Shown here piece after piece: positions 43,321-54,599 of a stretch of DNA of 64,000 bases (positions are counted from its first letter, which is position 1; every line of letters begins with the position of its first letter). Source of the DNA: Symsagittifera roscoffensis (lineage: Eukaryota; Xenacoelomorpha; Acoela; Convolutidae); NCBI RefSeq assembly GCF_963678635.1, contig NC_087066.1:22783996-22847995 (forward strand), read 5' to 3'. The notes under the pieces were generated by a model, which was given only the letters and a program-made list of their open reading frames with translations, was not told the origin of the DNA and made no database searches. A program made the position numbers and the translations under genes.

Positions 43321-43707
43321 TTATAATCAATTTTTCAAGTATTTGGTGAAATTTTTAGGCAAAGAAAACGATTAGCTCGAATATATTCAAGTTTCTTGTT
43401 AAGCGCAATATCACCACATACATAAAAGTGTAATTTGTCCTAACAGATTTCAAGCCGATTGTGAAAAGAAATAACTTTATGTTGGCCCAAATTGAACCAA
43501 AAGAATTTATGGATACATGCATGTATCAGTTACATGCAAGTACAAGTTTGCGTTACAAACTCTGCGTGGGTATTTCCAGCTGGAATTAAATGGTAGTAAA
43601 TACCGAGTGCAACGTGTCGAAAGTATAATAACATAAATTTTGCTCCTGCTCTTTTCCCCACCCTGCTCACCCCCCTCAGCGTTACCGGTGTTGGACCTTC
43701 TACTACT
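43321..43707 (-). repeat. right terminal inverted repeat
   Basis: Inverted partner of 28844-29260. It has only a short G/C tract (CCCCCCTC) where the left copy has 20 G. Confidence 0.92.
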
Positions 43708-43713
43708 CATAGC
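43708..43713. repeat. target site duplication, right (CATAGC)
   Basis: CATAGC directly outside the right TIR, identical to 28838-28843. Confidence 0.93.
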
Positions 43714-43794
43714 ATCCATTCTCTGCTTTATTTTCTTAGATGCATAGCATCAGTTCTCTTCTTGATTTTTGGCTATATTTAGACTTTTTAAGCG

Positions 43795-43866
43795 TCCGTG
43801 GCTGAGTGGTTAGTGCATTAGATTCATAATCTGTAGGCTTATACTATTTCGAGCCTTTTATCTACT
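43795..43866 (+). other. tRNA-like pseudogene or SINE head
   Basis: The sequence GTGGCTGAGTGGTTAGTGCA is a good A-box. The arm TTAGA-TTCATAA-TCTGT gives an anticodon CAT, followed by a longer variable arm as in Ser/Leu-type tRNAs and a weak B-box ATTTCGAGCCT. The acceptor ends do not pair, so this is not a functional tRNA. Confidence 0.5.
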
Positions 43867-43930
43867 TTTTCTTTTTTACACGAGCAATGCTTGTGTTATA
43901 GTATGAACTATCTTTTTTTCCAACCTAATT

Positions 43931-43981
43931 CGCAAATATTGTTGCGACGCAAATATTGTTGCGACGCAAATATTGTTGCGA
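43931..43981. repeat. 17-bp x 3 tandem repeat
   Basis: CGCAAATATTGTTGCGA occurs three times in a row without change. Each unit can fold back through CGCAA/TTGCG. Confidence 0.9.
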
Positions 43982-45728
43982 TAAAATGTGTTCATTTTGA
44001 AAGTGTTCATTTTGATCAGTAACCAGCTATTGAGTACAGCCAATAATAAGGTTTTTAACACAGACTTATTGTTCCGACTTTTGTAACAATAGTAACGGAA
44101 TTTTTCTGCTCCGTGTGGTTTTTTTTAGACAAATTTCGACTTTTTAACTAGCCATTTTTGAGAGGATTTTTTATATCACAAAAAATCTCATTTAAAAAAA
44201 ATTTCATGTTTTTCATTGTAGTTTAATTTTTTCTTGTTATTACTGCTCCATAGACTGCTCTATAAATTGCGGCATGTTGTTTGATAAGTTTTTGTGTTTT
44301 TTTTTCAAATTGACTGGTACTGCTAATGCGTCAAAATTGGCGTGCGTCACTTAAATTTTTGAAACACTCAGTTTTACTCATTCACTTTTTCCCAGTAGCG
44401 CTATCGGTCATATTATTGCTTGTGCATAATGCAACTTCGCCTGTGTAAACTTTATAGAGCTGCTTTTTTGTCGTTTTTCGCTAGTGTTTGCGAAGCGCGT
44501 TTTCGCCTCTGTGTCGATAGAAGAAAAGATGACGTCTCCCAAGTAATTGTTATACGTTCGCAGATCTTTCTTGATAAATTAGCAAAGTTTTGAACTAAAA
44601 TGGGTTGATGGTGTTGCTGTGCAAGTTTTACAGAATATTCCGAGCACGTTAATTAATGCAAAAAATAGAAAAGTTTTATTCGTTCTGAATTTCCAGCCGT
44701 TGTTGCGAAAGTTTTTAACTTGAAATAAATTTTAATTCATTACTAATAGTAATGAATTAAAATTAATTTCAAATTAAAAAATTAATTTTTCTGAGTAAAA
44801 ATCTTGATAAAAATGAAGTGAAAATAAATGGTTTGTCGGAATGCATTTCAAATCGCCTGCTAAAACTAAGTTTGAAACGAAAAATTTCAGACCAGTCGTT
44901 TTCGACACAATTTCAATCATGTTTTTTGTTCGAATCGCGACTGGAAGGCTTAATTTCCCTCGGGTTTGCAAATGTACTTGTAATCGGACTATTCTTAACA
45001 ATTTTTCGTTCGAATCTTTACCCTTGCGATTAGCAAGGATGTTGCCGGATGCTAGACTTTTTCCCGTCAATTAAATTTTTCCGTCTATTTGTTTTAATCG
45101 GCTTAGATACGTAGCTCGACTTTTTTGAAGATTCAATTTTCTTCCTAGTTTCTGAATACCATTTCTAAAGCCCCAATGGTAGAATTAATTGAGTTACAAG
45201 ATATTTGAGGAAATTAAGTTATAATTTTCGGAGAATTCTGTAATAAAGGTTTATCAAACTAAATTTAATGATTTTTTTTATATGTGCACAGATTTTTGTG
45301 TTTGTGATCTGTCGATGATTGTGAACAGAAATGATAAAAATTTGATTATTGTGCTCATGATTAGCAAACGGTATAAAATTGGGAACATAATTTTTCAACA
45401 ACTTGTCCAACAGAATCACTGAATCATTTTCTCAAATCTGCACTTTCGTCAACTAACAGACATTTCAATCATGTCTGCGTATCGGATACTTGTTCTCTTA
45501 ATGATTTATTTAACGGTAGTTTTATTTTAACCAGCCCGTTTCGGAATTCGTTGCGTTTTTTCATTCTTTGTTTTTTGGACTTACTTGATCGGCTGTGGTC
45601 ACATATGGCGTTGTTGTATAAGCGAAACTTATGTTTCTAATGCAAATGAAAATTTGAGATTTTTTTTTGTGGCGCAACGGGTCTCTTCTCAACGGGTGTC
45701 TTCTCTTTATGAAAGGTGCCTCTGTAAA
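43982..45728. other. intergenic AT-rich DNA
   Basis: No gene seen. An inverted AT-rich stretch near 44727-44778 (AATTCATTACTAATAGTAATGAATT) can form a strong hairpin. Confidence 0.5.
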
Positions 45729-45922
45729 TTGCCATCCCTTTCTTTTTGGTTTAGTGGTAAAGTATGTGCCTTGGGGGGTTAAGATCGGGGTTCCAGTTTC
45801 ATCCTCACCTTGTTATTTTTAATTTCAAGCAGCCAGCTAGCACATCTGTCGTAGATTTAACACTTCTGCTTAACACGTCAAAGGCTTGTGGTTCAAATCC
45901 GGGCGGGACCTGCTTTTTTTTC
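45729..45922 (+). repeat. SINE-like, tRNA-derived repeat, copy 1
   Basis: It begins TTGCCATCCC, has an A-box-like GGTTTAGTGGTAAAGTATG, and ends with a B-box GTGGTTCAAATCCGGGCGGG and a T-run. It aligns throughout with 45978-46198. The A- to B-box distance (about 140 bp) is too long for one tRNA, so it may be a dimer of tRNA-like units. Confidence 0.65.
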
Positions 45923-45977
45923 AAAATATCGTCCGTCTTCTCAAGTTCTGAATGTCATTTAAACAAAACTTTGTATC

Positions 45978-46198
45978 TTGCCATTCCTTCTTTTTTGGTT
46001 TAGTGGTTGAGTGCATGCCTTAGGAGCTTAAGATCGAGGTTTTGCGTTGGGAGCCTAGGATCGGGGCTCGAGCTCCATCCGGACATTGTTTTTTTTAAAT
46101 TCAAACAGCCATCCAGCTTATTTGGCGTATATTTAACACTCCTATTTAAGACCACAAAGGCTGTTGGTTCGAATCCGAGCGGGAACTGTTTTTTTTCG
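45978..46198 (+). repeat. SINE-like, tRNA-derived repeat, copy 2
   Basis: It begins TTGCCATTCC, has GGTTTAGTGGTTGAGTGCAT, a middle B-box-like GGGGCTCGAGCTCC, and ends GGTTCGAATCCGAGCGGGAA followed by T8. It is directly downstream of copy 1 in the same orientation. Confidence 0.65.
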
Positions 46199-46989
46199 GA
46201 CATTATTTTTTATTCCGAACATAGAAAACGGGGAGGAAATTTGTAATTGGGTGCGTATTATTTTTCTTTTTTGTTTTCCACGCAAAATCAGGTACCACAA
46301 CTACTCGATTGATGGGTCGATTGATATATCATATTAAATTGGTGATTCGAACTACTAAAAATTTTTCAAAAAGTTGTCCCGGTATCCAGATAAACAGGTT
46401 TGAAATTTTTGCCCTAAATTCGAGCAAATGAAGCGAGCGAGCAGGCTTATAATAGCTTATTTATGCTTTTTGTCGTTAAAATCAAATTTACTCCTGTAAA
46501 AATAGTTTTTGGAATTTTTTAACGCAATTTTGGGAATTAAAATTCAAAAAAAAATGCTGCAAAACAATAAAAACTTCGGATTTTTTTTGATAGTTGTTTT
46601 TTTTTTCATTTGCTTCCTAAAATCTGTTGTCCTATTGCCTATTTTACTTTGACTGTCGAATATGCCTAAGTTCTAGTTTTTCGTTTAGATCCTTTATCAC
46701 ATCACGCAGAAAAAATGACTTAAATTTGAAAAAAACTTTGTATTTTCAAAGACCATGGTCGGAACGTTCTGTGCTGCTTATTTCAATTGTTATAGGGTTT
46801 TTATTGAAAAAAATTGTTTTGAGACGCTTTGAAAAATATTTTAACTGTTTTCTAAAATTTGCACCACCAATTTCCAACAGATATCATCTATGGAAAGACC
46901 GTCAAATTGTGCCTGCATAATTCCCTAGTATCTTTTTACGATATATCACTGTCTACAGCCTTCCGGTTTTTCCGTTACTACCCTCCTAA
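46199..46989. other. intergenic DNA
   Basis: AT-rich, with no gene or clear repeat seen. Confidence 0.5.
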
Positions 46990-47300
46990 ACAGGAGCGGA
47001 TCTAGAATTTTCTAGAAGGCTGGGGCGGATTTTCGAAAAAGGTCGACCGAATTGATTTTCCGAGCTCTCCCAAAGCACAACAAAGACCCTGTTTTGGCCA
47101 AAATTTCTGCGCAGCAGGCAAAATTTTGAAAAAAGAGGCCAAAAAGAAAGATCTTAAATAGTATAAAGGGGGACCCCTTGAGTCGGCAGGGGGTCGAAAT
47201 CCTAAGGGGGGGGCGTCTGCCCTCTCCAATACCCTTGCTCCCAAACCTATGAATTTATGTTTAATGAGTAGAACGATTTGTGGAAAGATCCCCTGCATAA
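46990..47300 (+). repeat. dispersed repeat starting AGGAGCGGATCTAG
   Basis: It shares GGATCTAGAATTT, GGCGGATTTT-like, AGGTCGACC and ATTGATTTTC blocks in the same order with the reverse complement of 61840-62065. The CAGGNGCGGATCTAG type of start is common at the ends of DNA-transposon derivatives. Non-coding. Confidence 0.6.
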
Positions 47301-47309
47301 TCGGCTAAG

Positions 47310-47995
47310 CTCGATTGTTTTTTACACAAGTTATCGCCACCGGAAAAGGCAATTTTTTGGTTTTTGACCGTATTTTGAAATGTTTTGAATTTCTCGAAAA
47401 CTACCCTTCCACATCTGAGTTTTTGCGTTCAATCGAAAAAACGAGTTGTGGGAAGCTCCCCTACATAAATGAATACGCACAGTTTATTACACAAAAAATA
47501 ACGGCCCTCGGAGAAGTCAATTTATGGTTTTAAGTTTTTTGAAACTCAATTTCTAGGTTAAGTGTTCAGTCGAGAAACCCGGTTTTGGCAATTTGCGCTG
47601 CTTAAGTGGACCCAACCCTTTTTTACAGAAAAGAAAGTTCTTGATTTCGGAAAGTCAAGTTTTTGAACTTTAGGCCATTTTTTCGAAATTTTTTGACGTT
47701 TCTTAGAAACTACCCTATCTAATCTGAGATTTGCACAATTAGCTAAGGTTTTGGGCAAAGTCCAATTTGTGAAACTTTGAAATTTTATTTTTTTTTCAGC
47801 ATCAGCATAACCAATTCAAAAATATCGAACAGCTACTTCCAGCTTTAGCTGTGCCCTGAGTTATATTTTATCGAGTCGTACGAATATTTTGGTTTACCTA
47901 GTTTTTTCAAACATTTTTCATTTTCTTCTATTTGTTTTTTATGTTTGCTTTGTATCGCAAGTTGTGTGAAGCTCCGCTTCGCCCGTGTAGATACA
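47310..47995 (+). repeat. dispersed repeat family, copy 1
   Basis: A series of degenerate blocks (AAACTACCCTTCCACATCTGAG, GAGTTGTGGGAAGCTCCC, GAAACCCGGTTTTGGCAAT) ends in GTGTGAAGCTCCGCTTCGCC. The same blocks and end recur at 54600-55755. The blocks also repeat within each copy every 180-200 bp. Confidence 0.65.
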
Positions 47996-48620
47996 TATTT
48001 TAAATGTTAAAACGAGTTTATTATAATCTATAATCTAATCTAAAGTATTCTGAAGGCTCTAATCAACTTGCGAGGTCTTCAAAAATTGGCGAGGATAAGT
48101 GCAGGGACCGTTGTTTGCTGCATTGAAGAACAGTCATGGAATGGCCATTATTACGACAAACATGTATTTTTGTTTTGAAATTTTTGAAAATTTGGAGGAA
48201 CATCTTTCTAGCTAGGTTCGAAACCCTACCGGAAAGTAGTATGTTATCAGTTAACCGCTAGTATCAGGAAGATAAAAACGTTAAAAAGATTTCTGTTTTG
48301 AACAGTTGAAGAATTTATAAAAAACAAGGAATTAGAGTTTTGCATTTAAAAGAATACGCTGGTAGCAATGAAACCTAGGTGTTAGGACTCGGAAAATGAT
48401 AGTTCAAGCTCGCTCCGAGATCTTAGCTAATTTTTTCGTCTGATTCATTTCTGTTTATCGTTTTAGCCGAAATTATTTGTATTGGCATTGAGCAATATAA
48501 TCTGCCTCATTCCTGCCTGATAAAGCGTGGAAGGAAGCTTACAGAGAGTTCCGCTTTCTGTTTGGCAGGTTTTCACGAATTGAGTTTGCCATTAGAAGTG
48601 CGTTAACAGTTTCTGGTTTT
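47996..48620. other. region upstream of GINS1
   Basis: Mostly AT-rich. Near 48185-48265 the - strand has a tRNA-like arrangement with AGCGGTTAACTGATAACA and B-box GGTTTCGAACC; acceptor pairing is poor, so I treat it as SINE or tRNA debris. Confidence 0.45.
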
Positions 48621-48622
48621 AG
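48612..48622 (+). promoter_or_regulatory. splice-acceptor-like tract before GINS1 ATG
   Basis: TTCTGGTTTTAG ends 7 nt before the ATG, the same arrangement as at SF3B4. It is the acceptor of a 5' UTR intron or of a trans-spliced leader. Confidence 0.55.
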
Positions 48623-48629
48623 ATCCGCC

Positions 48630-49307
48630 ATGACACAACTGTGCGGTAAAGCCACTGAGTTGATCAAAGAGTTAAAGCGCAGTGAAAACAATGACAACAT
48701 TCCTGCGTACAACGAAAATCTAGCGAAAGAAATTTTAACCGAAACTGAATGGTGGTATGAAACGAACAGACGAGATGTATCACGAATGTACAATGAAGAC
48801 GAAGGCAACCGAGGTCTGTTTGCCGGAATCCAACTCAGACATACGTGTCTGAGTCGAAACAAGAGGTGTCTGCTGGCGTATCACTATCAGAGATTACGTA
48901 AGATCCAGTCCATGCGTTGGAACCTTGGAATCGCTTTGCCAACCGAAGCTAGATATAATTTGTCAGAATCGGAGAAAAAGTTTTTCACAGATTACAGTCG
49001 TATTTTGAGTGAATATATGGAATCGATTGGCGATCAAGTCAATGAAGGCAGTTTTGGTGGGTGTGTCGTTGATTTGCAACGTGACACGAAACCTCCGAAG
49101 CAGTTGTTAGTCAGAGTAAGGTGTGTTGAAGATATAGATGCGAATGACTCTGACAACGCGGCTGCAGCTGGTTTGATCGGAAGGCAGTGGGAGCGAGGGG
49201 ATGGGTGTGTGAATGTTTTGGGAACGAAAGGGACTGAGTTGCTGGTTCCTCTGGCAGAAGCAGAACCACTGATAAAGATGGGAGTACTGGAAGTATGTCC
49301 GGACTAA
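48630..49307 (+). CDS. gins1: GINS complex subunit 1 (Psf1)
   Basis: 225 residues in a single exon; the human protein has 196. GINS (Sld5, Psf1, Psf2, Psf3) joins Cdc45 and MCM2-7 to form the replicative helicase in the nucleus. The N-terminal block MTQLCGKATELIKELKRSE and AYNENLAKEIL match the Psf1 start. The signature IQLRHTCLSRNKRCLLAYHY followed by RLRKIQSMRWNLG is the central helical block, and KPPKQLLVRVRCVEDI leads into the small C-terminal beta domain. The C-terminus ends LIKMGVLEVCPD, like the family ending LI.QGVLE. Extra length comes from insertions near residues 150-160 and an Asp/Ala-rich loop near 178. The start context CCGCCATGA is favourable. I see no AATAAA in the first 150 bp after the stop. 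Confidence 0.95.
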   Translation: MTQLCGKATELIKELKRSENNDNIPAYNENLAKEILTETEWWYETNRRDVSRMYNEDEGNRGLFAGIQLRHTCLSRNKRCLLAYHYQRLRKIQSMRWNLGIALPTEARYNLSESEKKFFTDYSRILSEYMESIGDQVNEGSFGGCVVDLQRDTKPPKQLLVRVRCVEDIDANDSDNAAAAGLIGRQWERGDGCVNVLGTKGTELLVPLAEAEPLIKMGVLEVCPD

Positions 49308-52013
49308 CTTAGATGGACTCATCGAACATGTAGACTGTTTTTTGACTGAAATTCTCCGTATTTGCCTGCTATGTTTGATGCCTATTGTTTTAGTTTTATT
49401 GAGTTAAGTTTTTGATGTGTATAATCCGTACTGCGTGTGCTTAAAGAAAAACAATTGCCCAGTTGCTGTGCTAGTAGCACAGGAGGGAGGGGCGGGGCTT
49501 TGATTGAAACTACACTTCAAGAGTTAGATGATTATTACGTGGGTAAGCAAAAAATGATTCAAAATTTAGTTTGAGTTCAGTTCGCAAGTTTAGTTCGCAT
49601 ATACTCCCTTAGCTCAGTTTTTCTCGACCAGATAGTTTTTTCGAAACATATTTTGGAATCGAAATCAAGACCGCAGGGATGTGAAATGATATCACTCTCG
49701 ATCTACTACGAGCCTACTTTCAGGTAGCTGAAATTGCGTGCAGAAAGTCGTGAATCTCGATGCTGCTTGGTATTGTCACGAATGTCGGAAAGTTACTTGC
49801 GAGTAGCTAAAGTTTAGAAACAAGGGCTACTAGACTTTTGACCGGTTAAAAATGTTGTTCACTGGGTGACAATTTTTGAACTTATTTATGCAGCTGCCTC
49901 CTAATTTGATGTTGCGGTAAAAAATGATTCGAAAAGAGTAGAGTAATCATTATGTTTAGAAGAGTAATAAGGTTAGCCTATTGATGTGCTGGCAGCACAA
50001 AATTTTCCGGCTACAGCTATCAAAGTAAAGCAATAAAAAATGAAAGAGGATACCCGATATTCTTTAAGCTTATAATTTGCTTAAAAACATTCTGGGAGCC
50101 GAATTAATTTTAATAAGGCTTTAATATGATGAGCCCCCTACAAGCTTCACATAGGTTACTCAAAATCAGCCAAAAAAGCACCCTACGCCATAGTTTCCGC
50201 ACACTTCGTCAAATTGTCGGTACAGTAAAGTGGGAAGTCAATGAAAGTAGTAAAGATTCATATAGTTAGTGATGATTTTTTTTGTTCAAGCTCAAAGTTG
50301 ATTTTTCGCGGATTGACTTTTGAGTTCTTGTTAAGCTCAGTTCATTTCTTTAGTTAAAAGAAAGGCCAGCTCCACTATGAAACAGCAAAAGTGTAAAGGG
50401 CATAAAAAGCGTAATTGACTTGTAGTTTCAAAAAAAGGGTTTTAATTTTCAGATTTGAGAGGAGTAAAAACGCCATCTTATAATCCAGTTTTCTCAAATT
50501 GCGTAAATTTATCAAAAAAATGGCGATTTTCAAATTGTTCTGGAAATTCTTAGAGCTGTAAGGTCATATAGTTTTTTCTATAAAATTCGGAAGTTAGTTA
50601 AAAAAAAACAACTCGCTTTGTTTCCTTGCGTTCATTGACTCTTTTCCAACTGTCTGTTGGCTATGTTTACATTTTTCCATTTGGTTTGAAAAGTTTTTTT
50701 TATCGTCTTCCGGCTGTTTTTTCTTATCTCATTTTGATCGATAATAAGTATTCACTCCAACAGTCTAATGAAAAACGCTTTACTGTAAATATTATCAGGG
50801 TTTTCATTCTGTTTGAATAGCATTTGGTTCAATTGTTATCAGTTAAGCTGTTTTTTTTTTCGTAAACTAAATATACACATGTCAGTGGACCTTCCCTAGT
50901 TTTTTGGCTAATTTCACATATTAACTCAAATATTCGAAACTCAGTCGACTTAGTTTTCTTAACTTGTTCTGTGCCCTTGCGATCAAATGCGCATTGAAAC
51001 GGGGTACTAGACTTTTTGTTCCAATCCTTGAGCAGAGGGAGGAAGTTGGTCTTCGGGAGGGTAGGTTTTTTGGGAGGGTAGGAAAAACTTGGTTTTGCTC
51101 CGGAAAAACTAGAACTGGTCATTTCATTTTGTTTCCTTCACAATAAAACTTTGTGAAAACTCACTAACGTTGTCCGCGTTTGTTTAGTTCTCATCCCGCC
51201 AAGCCGGAAAAAAAACGACACTAAAAAAAACTGTTCTTTTTTTTCTGTGCAAATTTTTTGAAATAATAATATTCATTTTTTATGGCCAAACTCGTTTTCT
51301 TTTTTCATATCAATTTTTTAGCCTAAATGACGAATACCAAGTTACTCGATCGCTTTACTTGCTCGACATTAGCCTAAATATCTAAAATTTCAATCCAGTC
51401 TTTCTCGACACTGGGACTTCTTTTCTAAACTTTTTATTGATGTTCGAACCTCGGCTGCTGTAAAATAAAATATCAGTCGACCCATTCCGATTATCATTTG
51501 TGGTACTTGATTTTCCGTGGAAAACGAAAAACGGAAACACCCGAATACAAAATGCCTCCCAAATTTCAATAGTCGGAACAAAAACAATGTTTTCTAAGGT
51601 TTTTCATGACTGTGGTCGGAAAATTGTGCTACTTGTGCAGCAATTGGCTATTTTTGTTTTGTGATAAATTTTGTTCACAACCCTTATCTGTAAAAGTTTG
51701 AAATTTCAAAAGATTTGTCCAATATCAAAGCAGATCTTGAGCATTGCTGCATCTTCAATACCTGTTGAATTCAAAATTCGTTTTTTATTTTTTAGCGGTT
51801 GATTTACCCACTCTCGTCTTTATCCGTTTATACTTTCCGTTTTTTTTTGCTTAAAAAGCTTCGGTTGAAAGTCTCGGTTAGTGTTATTGTGGGTCATTCG
51901 AAGGTCAAAAATATAATGTTATGCGAGACGGGAACGCAATTCTTCCATATATAGTAACCGTCTTTTCGTTAAAAATTTTTGCATTTATAAATTTCGGCTC
52001 GCCTTTGTTTCCT
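49308..52013. other. intergenic AT-rich DNA
   Basis: No gene recognised on either strand. Short open frames here have no family resemblance and are probably chance. Confidence 0.5.
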
Positions 52014-52030
52014 CCCCCCCCCCCCCCCCC
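52014..52030. repeat. run of 17 C
   Basis: A pure C tract in otherwise AT-rich DNA, one of three long G/C homopolymers in the window (with 20 G at 28874 and 13 G at 59029). Confidence 0.9.
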
Positions 52031-54599
52031 ACTTTACACGAGCATCAGTTTTGGTGTAAAGAGCGGTTTTACAAGGTTAATTATGAACATCAAATATGTT
52101 TGTCATGAGCTAATTAGTCCGTATACCAATTTGCAACAATCGAACAATGTGAACTTTTAAAAACATGCAGGTGGGGTAAAGGAAAAGAGCCTTCGGCTCA
52201 AGGTGTATTGGTTTATTCGCTTCATATTGCGTCATTTGAAGGTCAAAATTATAGTTTTATGCTGAAGAGTGACCTAAACACGAACTTGTCTTAATAGACC
52301 TGTTTTCTGCAAAGAAATTTCTTAGGAGACAAATCTTGATAGAACAATTTTTAAGACTCTGATATCAGTTTCATTTTTTTGTCGTCTTGCTTGACTTGTT
52401 TGATGTTTCGCCAATAATGCCATGCTCTGCGTTGTCTCTGTATTCTGATTGCTGATTTATTTCAGGAGCATAAAAATGCCAGTGAATCAGAGGCGCGTTG
52501 TAATTTTTTTTTCACTTAAAGTGGTCCATATATTTTTTTAAACAATGAATTTTTATTCCGCTGGTCTTAGTGCGTGAACTAAATTAGGGACGCGTTGTAA
52601 AAAATGTTTTTTTTTGTTCCTTAATTTTTTTCATTTTGAAACGATGAGTTTTTATTCCGCTGGTCTTGGTGCATGGACAAAGCATGAGCTGAGTTTTCTC
52701 TTTCACCTGAATGCTGAGTCTTGCTGTTAAAAATTAATCTACAAGTTGGGTTCTCAAAACAACAAACAGTTTTTACGGTTGAGATTTGTGTAAAGATTTG
52801 TGAGTTTTTTTGGAATTTATTACGCTTGCAATTAGCAAGCGTTATCAAATCGGAATGTAGACTTGTTTTGGGTTAACAACTAGTTAAACAAAACCAGTGC
52901 TTGCAGCTGACTACATTTGAATCACAGCTGACATACAGTCAATCACTTGCAGGTTACTATAGGGTAGTTTCGGGGGAATTGAAACTTTTTAAAGTCTAAC
53001 GAAATCTATTTTTTTGGCTCAATTGGTGTCTGCTCAAAAGATTGTCGGCCTTGTTTCCGCTTCGTAAGTTTTGTTCAGTTGCCAATTTGAAATTCAAATT
53101 TCTTGCTTGGCATGTTTGCCTAAAGTTTCCTGTTTGATAAAGACAAATTTTGTGAAAATGTATGGGATCGGATTTTTGATTTTATTTTTTTTGGGACGCT
53201 TTCGCAAAAATTTTTGCTTTTGGAATATAGACTTTTTGTGGGTTGACAACTAGTTTAACAGAATCATTTGATAGCTCGCTTTATTAATGAACTTAATTTT
53301 TATGAAAATGTGGGTCCCGTACTGTGGTGGTGAAGAGCGGGATTACGTCGCAGATGACCAAACGTTCGAAACCGAGATCATGCCAGTTTTTTTAAGCGTC
53401 GATGAACGTAGTTAAAACTCCTATATATGTCGCTTTGATTTCTTTTCGTTTTTTTTACAGGTAAAGTCTTGAAGTTTGTTCAGGCTCAAATTTACTTTAT
53501 AGCAGTTTGACTTCCGATTTCTTTTCCCTTTCGAATAGCCTGCAGATAACGAATACGCCTAGAATGGCAATGGTCCTGGATTCGAATCTAACTAGGACTT
53601 GTTCCGGTTCATAAAAAAGTTGGTCTATTATTTGTCCGCTTATGTTTTTTCGGCTTAATTGCCTTATCGAAGAATCGTTTTCTTTGCTGCAAACAATTTT
53701 CACTGTAGTTGACTGAAGTGTTCTAGCATTTTGAAAGTCCTGCCGAATCGAAATTTGTTTTTAACTTGATTGTAATTTTACTAGCTCGATTTGTGAAATT
53801 TTCATTTCTTTTTTTCATTTTTTGTCTTTTTCATCGGCTTAATAAGTTTCGGTTTAATTTATATCGAAAACCACGATTTTTGAGTATTTGTTTTCCATTT
53901 GATTTTAATCATAGTCATTCATATTTGTATCGCATCAAACGAGAATATAGACTTCTTAGGGTTAACAACTTTTTTAACAGATTCGCTTGTATCTTGTTTC
54001 ATAATGAATTCAATATTCTATGCGTTTCCGTCCAACGTAGCCTGGAGGTAACAATTAAGCCTGGAACGGCAAAAGTCCTGGGTTTGAATCTGACAAGGAC
54101 CTGTTTTTTCTCAAACGGGAGTTTTTCTGTTTCAAATAAAATTGGCGGCCAATTATTTTTCGGCTGATATATTATCGGCTCAGTTGTCAGATCTTGAAAT
54201 CGTTTTTTTTTTGCTGCGCGCATTTTTTTAATGTTGCTTTGAGTGTTTGATTTACTCCTGCAATTTGAAATTTAACTTACCTTGACTTCGCATTTTCCGT
54301 GTTTTTTTTGTTTCGCTTAAAAAAATTCCTTTGGCCAATATTCTTCGGCCTATTTTTATCGGCTCAATGACCTAATTCTGGGTCATTTCCAGAAAAACAC
54401 AATGTGAACACTTATCTCCACACTTTTCATACTGATTGTATGTTTACCAATCGGTTTGTTGAAATTTCGTTTTTTTTTCATTGTGGAAAGCTATTTCCAA
54501 ATTCATGAGAAAAATTTTAGTTTTTCTCAGAAAATTTTTTTGATTTTCGAAAAGAGGTGTCAATTGAAAGTCCGCCTTCTCGCCTGTGTGCCTGTATAC
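52031..54599. other. intergenic DNA with SINE-like debris
   Basis: It contains three diverged copies of a GAATATAGACTT...GGTTAACAACTAGTTTAACA block (near 52853, 53225 and 53940). It also contains two B-box-containing stretches (53560-53610 with TGGATTCGAATCT, and 54060-54115 with GGGTTTGAATCT and GGACCTGTTTTTT) that resemble the ends of the SINE-like repeats at 45.8-46.2 kb. A tRNA-like piece lies at 53320-53392 (CTGTGGTGGTGAAGAGC ... ACGTTCGAAACC). Confidence 0.5.

Larger units (their letters stand above)
28844..43707. mobile_element. decayed Polinton/Maverick element, 14.9 kb, with TIRs and target duplication
   Basis: Both ends start AGTAGTAGAAGGTCC and continue as an inverted repeat of about 0.4 kb. 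A perfect 6-bp duplication CATAGC flanks it (28838-28843 and 43708-43713). AG...CT-type termini, long TIRs, 6-bp duplications and a length near 15 kb are the hallmarks of Polintons. Inside are remains of a minor capsid protein, a small virion-type protein, a packaging ATPase and a possible ssDNA-binding protein on the - strand, and a protein-primed DNA polymerase B on the + strand. I did not find the integrase, protease or major capsid genes. All coding regions have stops and frameshifts, so the element is dead by itself. Part of the interior has been replaced or expanded by a 693-bp tandem array. Confidence 0.93.

Noticed and set aside
48185-48265. Functional tRNA on the - strand
   Set aside because: A- and B-box-like words are present but the acceptor and D arms do not pair.
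48539-48862. 107-codon - strand ORF overlapping GINS1
   Set aside because: Antisense shadow of the GINS1 coding region.
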